The notes below the pieces were generated by a model, which worked only from the letters and a program-made list of their open reading frames with translations, was not told the DNA's origin and ran no database searches. A stretch of DNA of 50,720 nucleotides from Gallionellaceae bacterium. GTDB lineage: Bacteria > Pseudomonadota > Gammaproteobacteria > Burkholderiales > Gallionellaceae. The DNA is taken from positions 8,841-59,560 of the forward strand of contig DMCN01000091.1 in assembly GCA_003445795.1 (NCBI GenBank). Reading direction: 5' to 3'. Position 1 is the first letter of the stretch; every line of letters begins with the position of its first letter. The translations under genes were made by a program, and so were the position numbers. Shown here one piece after another: positions 26,104-33,862 of the stretch.

Positions 26104-27726
26104 ATGATCAACTGGCTGCTTTCCCGTCCGCTGCAGTTCAAGTTTTTTGTCAGCACGGTGATGCTCGTCAGCATTGCCCTGTTGGTCATTATGCTGAACA
26201 TCTTGCAGGTGCTCGACCAGTTCCTGACACGTCATGTCGAGGAAGACATGCAGCAGCGCACGCATATCCTCGCCATGACCCTGATGGTCGGCCCGGCCGC
26301 GCATGACACGCACGACCTGCACAAAATGCTGGGCGATGTCATGGAGATGCACGGCTATTGTTATCTGTCCGTTCAGGACTTGCAGGGGAAACTACTGGCA
26401 GCGGTCGGCGACCCCGACGATATCGGCAGTGAGTGTTTCGACGGTGCCATCCCCTTGAACCACGACGGCGCCAAGTTCGGCATGCTGCATTACGGGGTGG
26501 ATACGGGCTTCGTCGGCACGCTCAAGCTCGGCCTGAGCAGGCAGCTCGTCATCGTCGCCATGCTGTGGCTTTTCCTCGGCTCGGCGATGTATTTCATGCT
26601 GGTGCGCCGCTTGGTCAAACCGCTGCAGGAGGTCACACGCGCCAGCGAATCGATGGCTCACGGCAACCTCAACGCCGCCATGCCAGCCAACCTGCCACAG
26701 GACGAGTTGGGAAAACTCGCCACCGGGTTCAATCAAATGGCCGCGGCATTGCGCGAGCGCATCGAGTCACAGCAACGCTACGCCCACGCCGTGTATTCCG
26801 AACAGGCGCGCCTGAACGCGCTGATCTCCATCCTGCCAGTCGGTGTGATGTTCCTCGATCCCGAACACAAGGTGCAATACATCAATGCAGAATGCCGCCA
26901 CCTGTGGGGCCTGCCCGAAGACGAGGACTACACCGGTCGACCGGACAGCGACCTCATCGAGCATGCGCGCGAACTACTGGATCAGCCTGATGCCTTCGTG
27001 CAGCAGGTGGATGCCGCACTCAGGGAATATGGCATCAGCCCGCCCTTCGATACCAAACTGCGCGACGACCGCTTTGTACGCAGCCGCTCCTGCGTCGTGC
27101 CCGATGCAGCGGGAAAACGCTATATCGGACGCATCTGGATGTTCGAGGACGTAACCGTGGAGCACGCCCGCCTGCACGAGGCGCAAAGCCGCGCCGAACG
27201 CGATGTGCTCACCGGCCTGTACAACCGCCGCCGTTTCGAAGAGGACCTGGAGCGCATGTTCGCCCAGGCACGGCGCGACGAACGCCGTCTGACTCTGTTG
27301 TACCTGGATCTGGACGATTTCAAGAACATCAATGACCAGCATGGTCACCATTGTGGCGACAGGGTATTGAAGACGGTCGCGCAGGCGCTGACGCTGCAAG
27401 CCCGCCGCAACGAAGTCCTTTACCGTCTCGGCGGCGACGAGTTCGGCATTCTGGTCGCTGACGCCGAAGCGCATCAGGTCGAGGCGCTGGCCAAACGTGT
27501 GATCGCCACCGTCGAGCGCTTGCGGCACGATATGGACGGAAAAGTAATATATATACGTTGCAGCATGGGTATCGCCGCCTGCGATCCCGCAGCGCCGCCA
27601 GGTTCGCCGCTGGAACTGATGCAGCAGGCCGATGCCGCGATGTACCATGCCAAACACCAGGGCAAGAACCGCTGGCACTTCTTCGATCCCGCGCATCCGC
27701 TGGATTTGGGCAAGGATTCACGGTAA
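26104..27726 (+). CDS. Membrane diguanylate cyclase (HAMP-PAS-GGDEF)
   Basis: This 540-residue inner-membrane signalling protein should synthesise c-di-GMP. Domains in order are: a transmembrane helix at about 14-36, a periplasmic sensor of about 105 residues, a second helix near 145-165, HAMP (to about 220), a PAS domain (about 235-350), and a GGDEF domain starting at DVLTGLYNRRRFEED with an intact RLGGDEFGIL active site. The usual product-inhibition RxxD lies four residues before RLGGDEF, but here it reads RRNE, so feedback inhibition may be weak or absent. There is no EAL domain. It is placed between argA and yggX. Confidence 0.92.
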   Translation: MINWLLSRPLQFKFFVSTVMLVSIALLVIMLNILQVLDQFLTRHVEEDMQQRTHILAMTLMVGPAAHDTHDLHKMLGDVMEMHGYCYLSVQDLQGKLLAAVGDPDDIGSECFDGAIPLNHDGAKFGMLHYGVDTGFVGTLKLGLSRQLVIVAMLWLFLGSAMYFMLVRRLVKPLQEVTRASESMAHGNLNAAMPANLPQDELGKLATGFNQMAAALRERIESQQRYAHAVYSEQARLNALISILPVGVMFLDPEHKVQYINAECRHLWGLPEDEDYTGRPDSDLIEHARELLDQPDAFVQQVDAALREYGISPPFDTKLRDDRFVRSRSCVVPDAAGKRYIGRIWMFEDVTVEHARLHEAQSRAERDVLTGLYNRRRFEEDLERMFAQARRDERRLTLLYLDLDDFKNINDQHGHHCGDRVLKTVAQALTLQARRNEVLYRLGGDEFGILVADAEAHQVEALAKRVIATVERLRHDMDGKVIYIRCSMGIAACDPAAPPGSPLELMQQADAAMYHAKHQGKNRWHFFDPAHPLDLGKDSR

Positions 27727-27769
27727 TGTCACAAACCTCGAACATAATACCCACGGAGTGAATATCAAC

Positions 27770-28042
27770 ATGGCAAGAACAGTACAGTGCGTAAAACTCG
27801 GTCGCGAAGCAGAAGGACTGGATCGTCTCCCCTATCCCGGCGCACTCGGTCAGCGTATTTTCGACAACGTCTCCAAGGAAGCCTGGCAGGGCTGGATCAA
27901 GTTCCAGACCATGCTGGTGAACGAGAACCGCCTCAACCTCGCCGACATCAAGGCACGCCAGTATCTGGCACAGCAGATGGAGAATTACTTCTTCGGCGAA
28001 GGCACCGAGATGCCGACCGGCTTCGTACCGCCGAAGAATTAA
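27770..28042 (+). CDS. yggX: Fe(2+)-trafficking protein YggX
   Basis: This 90-residue protein matches the YggX family in full: MARTVQCVKLGREAEGL, FDNVSKEAWQGW, FQTMLVNENRLNL and MENYFFGEG. In enterics the family protects iron-sulfur clusters against oxidants. The conserved Cys7 is present. A GGAG about 11 bases upstream serves the ATG at 27770. It lies 41 bases upstream of ppk1 on the same strand. Confidence 0.94.
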   Translation: MARTVQCVKLGREAEGLDRLPYPGALGQRIFDNVSKEAWQGWIKFQTMLVNENRLNLADIKARQYLAQQMENYFFGEGTEMPTGFVPPKN

Positions 28043-28083
28043 AACTCCCCGACACTGAAACACCGGTACGCTTAACGCCCCGT

Positions 28084-30171
28084 ATGGCAAAAAAATTTCC
28101 TGCGCAAAACTTTCTCAACCGCGAACTCGGCCTGCTCGAATTCAACCGCCGCGTGCTGGCCCAGGCCGAGGACACTTCGGTGCCCCTGCTGGAGCGGCTG
28201 AAATACCTGTGTATCGTCAGCAGCAATCTCGATGAGTTCTTCGAGATCCGCGTCGCCGGCTTGAAAGAACAGGAAAAACTGGGCGGTCTGGCTTCCGGAC
28301 CGGATGGATTGGAAGCCACGCAGATACTCAAGCGGCTGCATGCCCCGACACATCAGATCATCGCGCGCCAATACCAGTTGTTCAATGAGGAGCTGGTTCC
28401 GGCGCTGGCCGAGCAGGGCGTCAAATTCCTGCGCCGCACGCACTGGAACGCGGAACAGCAGGCCTGGGTAAAGGATTTCTTCCTGCGCGAAGTGATGCCG
28501 GTATTGACCCCCATCGGGCTCGACCCCGCCCACCCATTCCCGCGCGTACTCAACAAGAGTCTCAACTTCGCGGTCGAACTGCAGGGCAAGGATGCGTTCG
28601 GGCGCAACTCGGCCAAGGCCATCGTCCAGGCGCCACGCGTATTGCCGCGCGCCATCCAGGTACCGCCGGAGCTCGCAGGCTGCCCGCACGGATTCATCTT
28701 CCTGTCCTCCATCCTGCACGCGCATGTCGGCGAACTCTTCTCCGGCATGGAAGTGCTGGGTTGTTACCAGTTCCGCGTCACCCGCAACAGCGATCTGTTC
28801 GTGGACGAGGAAGAAGTGAAGAACCTGCGCATCAGCCTGCAGGGCGAGCTGCCGCAGCGCCATTTCGGCGATGCCGTGCGTCTGGAAGTCGCCGACAACT
28901 GCCCGCCCGAACTGGCTGATTTCCTGTTGCAACAGTTCGAACTGAAAGCCGATGACCTGTTCCGTGTGCACGGCCCGGTGAATCTGGTGCGACTCTTCAA
29001 CATCCCCGACAAAGTCGACCGCGAAGACCTCAAGTTCGCGCCCTTCGTGCCCGGTATGCCGCCTCTGTTGCAAAAAAAAGGCGCGGACATGTTCAAGGTC
29101 ATCCGCAAGAACGACGTGCTGCTGCACCACCCTTACCAGTCGTTCAAGCCGGTCATTGATTTCATCCAGCAGGCAGTGGCCGATCCCAATGTGGTCGCCA
29201 TCAAGCAGACGGTGTATCGCACCGGTACCGATTCGGAACTGATGGAAGCGCTCATCGGCGCAGCCCGTGCGGGCAAGGAAGTGACCGTGGTGGTGGAGCT
29301 GCTCGCCCGCTTCGACGAGGAGGCCAACATCAACTGGGCTGGTCGTCTGGAAGCGGTCGGCGCGCATGTGGTGTACGGCGTGGTCGGACACAAGACCCAC
29401 GCCAAGATGCTGATGGTGGTACGCCGCGAAGACGGCAAGCTGCGCCGCTACGCGCACCTGGGCACCGGCAACTATCACCCGCGCACTGCCCGGCTTTACA
29501 CCGACTTCGGCATGTTCACCAGCAACGAGGAAGTTTGCTCCGATGTGAACGAGGTGTTCACCCAGCTCACCGGGCTGGGCAAAGCCAGCAAGCTGAAGCA
29601 CCTGTGGCAATCGCCGTTCACCCTGCATCCCAAGATCCTCGAAGCCATCGCCAACGAGGTCAAGCTTGCCAAGGATGGTAAACGCGCGCACATCATCGCC
29701 AAGATGAACTCGCTGCTGGAACCCGAGATCATCACCGCGCTGTACGACGCGTCACAGGCGGGCGTGAAGATCGACCTCATCGTGCGCGGCGTCTGCGCAC
29801 TGCGTCCCGGTGTGAAAGGCCTGTCCGAGAACATCACCGTGCGCTCCATCATCGGCCGCTTCCTCGAACACACGCGCATCTTCTATTTCCGCAACGACCT
29901 AGCGCATAACGTCTATCTTGCCAGCGCCGACTGGATGGACCGCAACTTCTTCCGCCGCATCGAGGTGTGCTTCCCCGTCCTGGACGAGAAGCTCAAGAAA
30001 CGCGTGCTAGACGAGGGTCTGAAAGCCTACCTGAAGGACAACGTGCAGGCGTGGGAGATGGATTGCAACGGATTCTGGCACCGCAAGACGCCCGGTCGCG
30101 GCAGCGAGACCTGCGCGCAGACCGAGCTTTTGCAGGCAATGGGGCAACCGCTCGCGGTCGCCGAGGACTAG
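28084..30171 (+). CDS. ppk1: Polyphosphate kinase 1
   Basis: This 695-residue PPK1 reversibly transfers the ATP gamma-phosphate onto inorganic polyphosphate. The four-domain layout is intact: FLNRELGLLEFNRRVLAQA at the N terminus, and two phospholipase-D-like C-terminal domains. The first has VGHKTHAKMLMV, with the phosphorylated-His equivalent near H439, and YAHLGTGNYHPRTARLYTDFG. The second has NDLAHNVYLASADWMDRN, with a second His near 608. I started at the ATG 28084 (MAKKFPAQNFLNREL). The stop TAG lies inside a CTAG that is also the stop of the convergent H1-like gene. SixA and a PPK2-type enzyme follow, making a polyphosphate locus. Confidence 0.96.
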   Translation: MAKKFPAQNFLNRELGLLEFNRRVLAQAEDTSVPLLERLKYLCIVSSNLDEFFEIRVAGLKEQEKLGGLASGPDGLEATQILKRLHAPTHQIIARQYQLFNEELVPALAEQGVKFLRRTHWNAEQQAWVKDFFLREVMPVLTPIGLDPAHPFPRVLNKSLNFAVELQGKDAFGRNSAKAIVQAPRVLPRAIQVPPELAGCPHGFIFLSSILHAHVGELFSGMEVLGCYQFRVTRNSDLFVDEEEVKNLRISLQGELPQRHFGDAVRLEVADNCPPELADFLLQQFELKADDLFRVHGPVNLVRLFNIPDKVDREDLKFAPFVPGMPPLLQKKGADMFKVIRKNDVLLHHPYQSFKPVIDFIQQAVADPNVVAIKQTVYRTGTDSELMEALIGAARAGKEVTVVVELLARFDEEANINWAGRLEAVGAHVVYGVVGHKTHAKMLMVVRREDGKLRRYAHLGTGNYHPRTARLYTDFGMFTSNEEVCSDVNEVFTQLTGLGKASKLKHLWQSPFTLHPKILEAIANEVKLAKDGKRAHIIAKMNSLLEPEIITALYDASQAGVKIDLIVRGVCALRPGVKGLSENITVRSIIGRFLEHTRIFYFRNDLAHNVYLASADWMDRNFFRRIEVCFPVLDEKLKKRVLDEGLKAYLKDNVQAWEMDCNGFWHRKTPGRGSETCAQTELLQAMGQPLAVAED

Positions 30172-30524
30172 CTTTTGGCCGGCCGGCCGGTCTTGATCTT
30201 CTCGAGGCCGGAGATCGCGCGCTTCAGTTGTACCGCTGTCAGTTTTGACAGGACCTGCAATCCGGCGCGCAGCAGTTCGCTCTTCTTCAAATGCAGCCCG
30301 GCAGTCAATGCCTTCCCCTTGATCGCGGCAATCAATTCGTAATCCGCCTGCGGCATGGTGAAGCTGTCGCGCACGACTTTCACCTTGCTGTTGGCTTTCT
30401 TTTCTTTCTTGTGTTTCTTGACCGGTTTGGCTGCTGTCTTTGCCACAGCAGGTTTGCGTGCGGCGGCAGGTTTCCTGACGGCGGGTTTTTTGGCAACGGG
30501 TTTGCGCGGTGTTGTGCTGGTCAT
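30168..30524 (-). CDS. Histone-H1-like Lys/Ala/Pro-rich protein
   Basis: The 118-residue product has an extremely basic, low-complexity N-terminal half. This is about 45 residues of KKPA/RKPA-type repeats followed by KKHKKEKKANSK, like histone H1 tails and bacterial AlgP/HctA-type proteins. The C-terminal half is compact and conserved-looking (VVRDSFTMPQADYELIAAIKGKAL ... KKSELLRAGLQVL) and could be a ribbon-helix-helix-like DNA-binding or dimerisation unit. A GGAGA site precedes ATG 30524. It converges on ppk1 and diverges from sixA. DNA or polyphosphate binding is inferred from charge and context only. Confidence 0.8.
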   Translation of the reverse strand: MTSTTPRKPVAKKPAVRKPAAARKPAVAKTAAKPVKKHKKEKKANSKVKVVRDSFTMPQADYELIAAIKGKALTAGLHLKKSELLRAGLQVLSKLTAVQLKRAISGLEKIKTGRPAKS

Positions 30525-30586
30525 ATCGGTCTCCGTGTGTGAATATGGCGGAAACAGTATATACGGTATATTCTGGCAACCGATAG

Positions 30587-30606
30587 TGTAATAAATTGTA
30601 ATAAAC
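30587..30606 (+). promoter_or_regulatory. Tandem 10-bp direct repeat upstream of sixA
   Basis: TGTAATAAAT (30587-30596) is followed at once by TGTAATAAAC (30597-30606), ending 14 bases before the sixA ATG. It lies in a 96-bp AT-rich divergent gap that also contains GTATATAC (30558-30565). The half-sites resemble PhoB-type TGTCATAAAT repeats, but the period is 10 bp, not 11. A regulator-binding site is plausible but untested. Confidence 0.35.
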
Positions 30607-30620
30607 GGGGGATGGAGGAG

Positions 30621-31073
30621 ATGGAGTTGATCCTGTGGCGACATGCCGAGGCTGCGGATACCGTGCCCGACAGCGCGCGTGCACTCACTGAAAAGGGATT
30701 GCGGCAAGCTGAGCACATGGCGAATTTCCTCGCCCCGCGGCTGCCCGCCCACACCCGCATCCTGGTCAGTCCCGCCCTGCGCGCGCAGCAGACCGCCGCC
30801 GCACTCAGCAAGCATTTCATCACCGCCCCCAACATCGACGTGCATTCCACGCCTGAAAAAGCCATCGCGACTGCGGGCTGGCCAATGGCGGGCGGCGCAG
30901 TACTGCTGGTCGGACACCAGCCCTGGCTGGGCGAACTGGCCGCATTGCTGATGACCGGACATCCCGAATACTGGAGCATCAAAAAGGGCGCTGTGTGGTG
31001 GTTCAGCCGCCGCGAACGTGAGGGCGATTACCAGACCCTCCTGCGTCTCGCCATCACCCCCGAACAACTATAA
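30621..31073 (+). CDS. sixA: Phosphohistidine phosphatase SixA
   Basis: This 150-residue histidine-phosphatase-superfamily protein removes phosphate from phosphohistidine; in E. coli the target is linked to Hpt and PTS-Ntr proteins. The catalytic RHA motif is LILWRHAEA with His8, and the second His is in LLVGHQPWLGELA. ATG 30621 is chosen because it gives the family N terminus and has GGAGG upstream; an in-frame ATG at 30612 would add three residues. The PPK2-type gene follows 19 bases downstream on the same strand. Confidence 0.88.
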   Translation: MELILWRHAEAADTVPDSARALTEKGLRQAEHMANFLAPRLPAHTRILVSPALRAQQTAAALSKHFITAPNIDVHSTPEKAIATAGWPMAGGAVLLVGHQPWLGELAALLMTGHPEYWSIKKGAVWWFSRREREGDYQTLLRLAITPEQL

Positions 31074-31092
31074 CTTTCTAGCGGAGGACATC

Positions 31093-32586
31093 ATGTTTGA
31101 ATCGGCAGAGCTGGGACATAAAGTCGACAAAGCCACTTACGATGCCGAAGTGCCCAAGCTTCGCGAGGCGCTGCTGGATGCGCAGTTCGATCTGGCGGAA
31201 AAAGGGAAATTCCCTGTCATCATCCTCATCGGCGGCGTCGACGGTGCGGGGCGCGGCGAGACCGTTAACCTGCTCAACGAATGGATGGACCCGCGTTTCA
31301 TCCAGACCCACGGCATGGGCGAGCCTTCCGACGAAGAGATGGAGCGCCCGATGATGTGGCGCTTCTGGCGCGCACTGCCGCCCAGGGGCAAGATCGGCGT
31401 GTTCATGGGCTCCTGGTACACCTGGCCCATCCTCAACCGCGCGCTGGGCTATACCAAGGTCGCCGAACTCGACCAAAGTCTGGAGCGAGCCAAACGTCTG
31501 GAAAAGATGCTGACCGATGAAGGCGCACTGATCATCAAGTTCTGGCTGCACCTGTCCAAGGACAAGCAGGAATCCCGTCTCAAGGCGCTGGAGAAGAACC
31601 CCAAGACGCGCTGGCGCGTCACCAAGCGCGACTGGGATCACTTCAAGCGTTACGACAAGTTCCTCACCATCCACGAAAGCGTCATCCGCCATACCAGCAC
31701 CGCCGAAGCGCCGTGGATCGTGGTCGAGGGTGCTGACGCGCGCTATCGCGGCCTGACCGTCGGCAAAGTCATCCTCGAATCGCTGCGCAAACGCCTGGCC
31801 GAATCGGATAGGAAGAGAGAGCATTCCGTCCGCGCTGCGCCGCTGTTGCCGCCCATCGACAAGCTCAATATCCTCGAGACGCTGGACCTTACGCAGAAGC
31901 TGGACAAGAAGAGATTCGAGACCGCGCTGGAAAAGTATCAGGGCAAACTGGCCATGCTCACACGCGACCCGAAGTTCAAGGACATCACAGTGGTGGCGGT
32001 GTTCGAAGGCAACGATGCCGCCGGCAAAGGCGGAGCCATCCGCCGCATCACCGGCGCACTCGAAGCACGCGAATATCAAGTGGTACCGATCGCCGCGCCG
32101 ACCGAGGAAGAACGCGCACAGCCTTATCTGTGGCGCTTCTGGCGGCATGTGCCGCGCAAAGGTCGCGTCACCATCTTCGACCGTTCATGGTATGGCCGTG
32201 TGCTGGTCGAGCGGGTGGAGAATTTCTGTTCCGAGACCGACTGGATGCGCGCCTACGGCGAGATCAACGACTTCGAGGCGCAACTCACGCGCCACAACAC
32301 CGTGGTGGTGAAATTCTGGCTGACTATCAGCAAGGAAGAGCAGCTGCGCCGCTTCAAGCTGCGCGAGAAGATCGGCTTCAAGCGTTTCAAGATCACCGAG
32401 GAAGACTGGCGCAACCGCGAGAAATGGGACGCCTACGAACAGGCCATCGGCGATATGGTTGACCGCACCAGTACCGAAGCCGCACCGTGGACCCTAGTGG
32501 AAGCCAACGACAAGAACTTCGCGCGCATCAAGATATTGAAGACGCTGTGCCAGCGGATCGAATCGGCGATGAAAAAGCTGAAATAA
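31093..32586 (+). CDS. pap: Polyphosphate:AMP phosphotransferase (two-domain PPK2 family)
   Basis: This 497-residue protein consists of two fused PPK2 domains, the arrangement of polyphosphate:AMP phosphotransferases, which use polyphosphate to make ADP from AMP. The N-terminal domain (about 10-240) has a degenerate P-loop, GGVDGAGRGE (about 47-56), with Arg where Lys is expected. The C-terminal domain has a full GNDAAGKGG (about 306-314), RSWYGRVLVERVE and the lid-like KEEQLRRFKLRE. AGGA precedes ATG 31093. The C-terminal half is therefore the likely catalytic part. It pairs functionally with ppk1 upstream. Confidence 0.92.
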   Translation: MFESAELGHKVDKATYDAEVPKLREALLDAQFDLAEKGKFPVIILIGGVDGAGRGETVNLLNEWMDPRFIQTHGMGEPSDEEMERPMMWRFWRALPPRGKIGVFMGSWYTWPILNRALGYTKVAELDQSLERAKRLEKMLTDEGALIIKFWLHLSKDKQESRLKALEKNPKTRWRVTKRDWDHFKRYDKFLTIHESVIRHTSTAEAPWIVVEGADARYRGLTVGKVILESLRKRLAESDRKREHSVRAAPLLPPIDKLNILETLDLTQKLDKKRFETALEKYQGKLAMLTRDPKFKDITVVAVFEGNDAAGKGGAIRRITGALEAREYQVVPIAAPTEEERAQPYLWRFWRHVPRKGRVTIFDRSWYGRVLVERVENFCSETDWMRAYGEINDFEAQLTRHNTVVVKFWLTISKEEQLRRFKLREKIGFKRFKITEEDWRNREKWDAYEQAIGDMVDRTSTEAAPWTLVEANDKNFARIKILKTLCQRIESAMKKLK

Positions 32587-32593
32587 AGCAGCA

Positions 32594-32905
32594 TCAGGCC
32601 TTCTTCTTTTCCTGCACCAGCACATAGGGTCTGGCTACCACCGCCCATACCAGTGCATCGGCCTCATACCAGGCCAGTGCCTGCTCGTCGCTGACCGGGG
32701 CGAGTTGCCCGGATTGCATCCACTCTGCCACCTGCGCGGCATTGTCCTCGGAAATCTGGAATGCCACCTCGACCAGATCGAGGCTGTCGCCCACCGCAAC
32801 CGTCGCGCCGCCGGCGAAGTAGCGCTGCAATTCGCGCCATGCGATCTGCGCGGTTTCCAGATTCACGCTGGCCCGTTTGAAATCCTGCTCGTTCATCTTG
32901 CTCAT
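32594..32905 (-). CDS. DUF2288 family protein
   Basis: This 103-residue cytosolic protein has the DUF2288 pattern: an N-terminal helix (NLETAQIAWRELQRYF), DLVEVAFQISEDNAAQVAEWMQ and a C-terminal AWYEADALVWAVVARPYVLVQ. The function is unknown. I chose ATG 32905 (MSKMNEQDF) with GGGAAG upstream; ATGs at 32935 and 32896 are also possible, and the first would overlap the next gene. It is the last gene of a three-gene minus-strand unit and converges on the PPK2 gene with a seven-base gap. Confidence 0.75.
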   Translation of the reverse strand: MSKMNEQDFKRASVNLETAQIAWRELQRYFAGGATVAVGDSLDLVEVAFQISEDNAAQVAEWMQSGQLAPVSDEQALAWYEADALVWAVVARPYVLVQEKKKA

Positions 32906-32924
32906 CTTTCGCTTCCCTACACTT

Positions 32925-33281
32925 TCATTCTTCATCCAGATTGCGGCTCTCCAGCTCGCTTCCAAAGGCCGTGGCCAGAGCCACCCAGGCTGACTCCCTG
33001 GTTGATAGTTTTTTAAAATGGGTCATATAGCTTGGGCCATATGCCTTGGTATTGGCCTCGTGCAGCATCAGCACCATGCTGAACAGCTCCACCTTTGCCC
33101 TTGCCGAACTGTTGCCCTTATTGGCCGCATCCTTCAGTTGCTCCATATTCTGCAACATCTCGTGGGCGAACATATGCACCTGATACTCATCGGTGGTGTC
33201 CAGCCCCAGCCCGATGCAGTGACGCTCGATCTCCAACTCCAGTTCCTTGGTGTCACTCAGCAGGAAATCCCTGGAGTGCAC
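32925..33281 (-). CDS. Unrecognised 118-residue helical protein
   Basis: I do not recognise a family. The product is soluble and mainly helical (ELELEIERHCIGLGLD, EYQVHMFAHEMLQNMEQLKDAA, RAKVELFSMVLMLHEAN). It has a single Cys and no signal peptide. The start is a GTG at 33281, two bases after the stop of the gamma-carbonic-anhydrase-like gene, so translation is probably coupled. The lack of an independent Shine-Dalgarno agrees with that. Confidence 0.6.
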   Translation of the reverse strand: MHSRDFLLSDTKELELEIERHCIGLGLDTTDEYQVHMFAHEMLQNMEQLKDAANKGNSSARAKVELFSMVLMLHEANTKAYGPSYMTHFKKLSTRESAWVALATAFGSELESRNLDEE

Positions 33282-33283
33282 GG

Positions 33284-33820
33284 TTAGTTGGTACCGCTCA
33301 GGTAATTGTCTTTCACCCGCATGTAATGCTCGGCGGAATAGCGCAGGTATTTGATCTCGTCATCCGTCAGCGCGCGGACGGCCTTGGCCGGACGCCCCAT
33401 GTAGAGCATGCCGCTCTCCAATGTCTTGCCCGGCGAGATCAGACTGCCCGCCCCCACCATCACGCGGTCCGGGATCACCACATCGTCCATGATGATGGAA
33501 CCCATGCCGATCAGGCAGTCGTTGCCGATGGTGCAGCCGTGCAGAATCACCGAATGCCCCACCGTCACGTAGTCACCGATGATGAGCGGCGAGCCTTCCG
33601 GTTTGTCTGCCGTCTTGTGCGACACATGGCCCATGCTCAAGTCCTGCACGTTCGTCCCGCGCCCGATCACGATGCGGTTCACATCGCCGCGCAACACCGT
33701 GTTGCACCAGACGGAGCTGTCGTCGCCGATCTTCACATCACCGATGACCTGGCAGGAAGGGTGCAGGTAGATGCGGTCGCCGAGGATGGGAGAGGTGTTG
33801 AGGTAGTTGGATAGTGGCAT
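33284..33820 (-). CDS. Gamma-carbonic-anhydrase-like protein (YrdA/PaaY family)
   Basis: This 178-residue left-handed beta-helix protein is built of hexapeptide repeats (VIGDVKIGDDSSVWCNTVLRGD ... VIPDRVMVGAGSL) with a C-terminal helix. Metal-ligand candidates are H65 or H68 (MGHVSHK), H89 and H94 (VGHSVILHGC), and the five-residue spacing of the last pair matches gamma-carbonic anhydrases. YrdA-type proteins bind zinc, but carbonic anhydrase activity is not established for all of them. First gene of the unit with the 118-residue protein and DUF2288. Confidence 0.9.
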   Translation of the reverse strand: MPLSNYLNTSPILGDRIYLHPSCQVIGDVKIGDDSSVWCNTVLRGDVNRIVIGRGTNVQDLSMGHVSHKTADKPEGSPLIIGDYVTVGHSVILHGCTIGNDCLIGMGSIIMDDVVIPDRVMVGAGSLISPGKTLESGMLYMGRPAKAVRALTDDEIKYLRYSAEHYMRVKDNYLSGTN

Positions 33821-33862
33821 GGTTAAATATCAAGCTTCAAATTTCGCGCGACTTGCCGCTTC

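Noticed and set aside
30168..31067. 299-codon form of the H1-like protein starting at 31067
   Set aside because: The extension would run antisense through sixA. The ATG at 30524 has a proper GGAGA site and starts the Lys/Ala/Pro tail.
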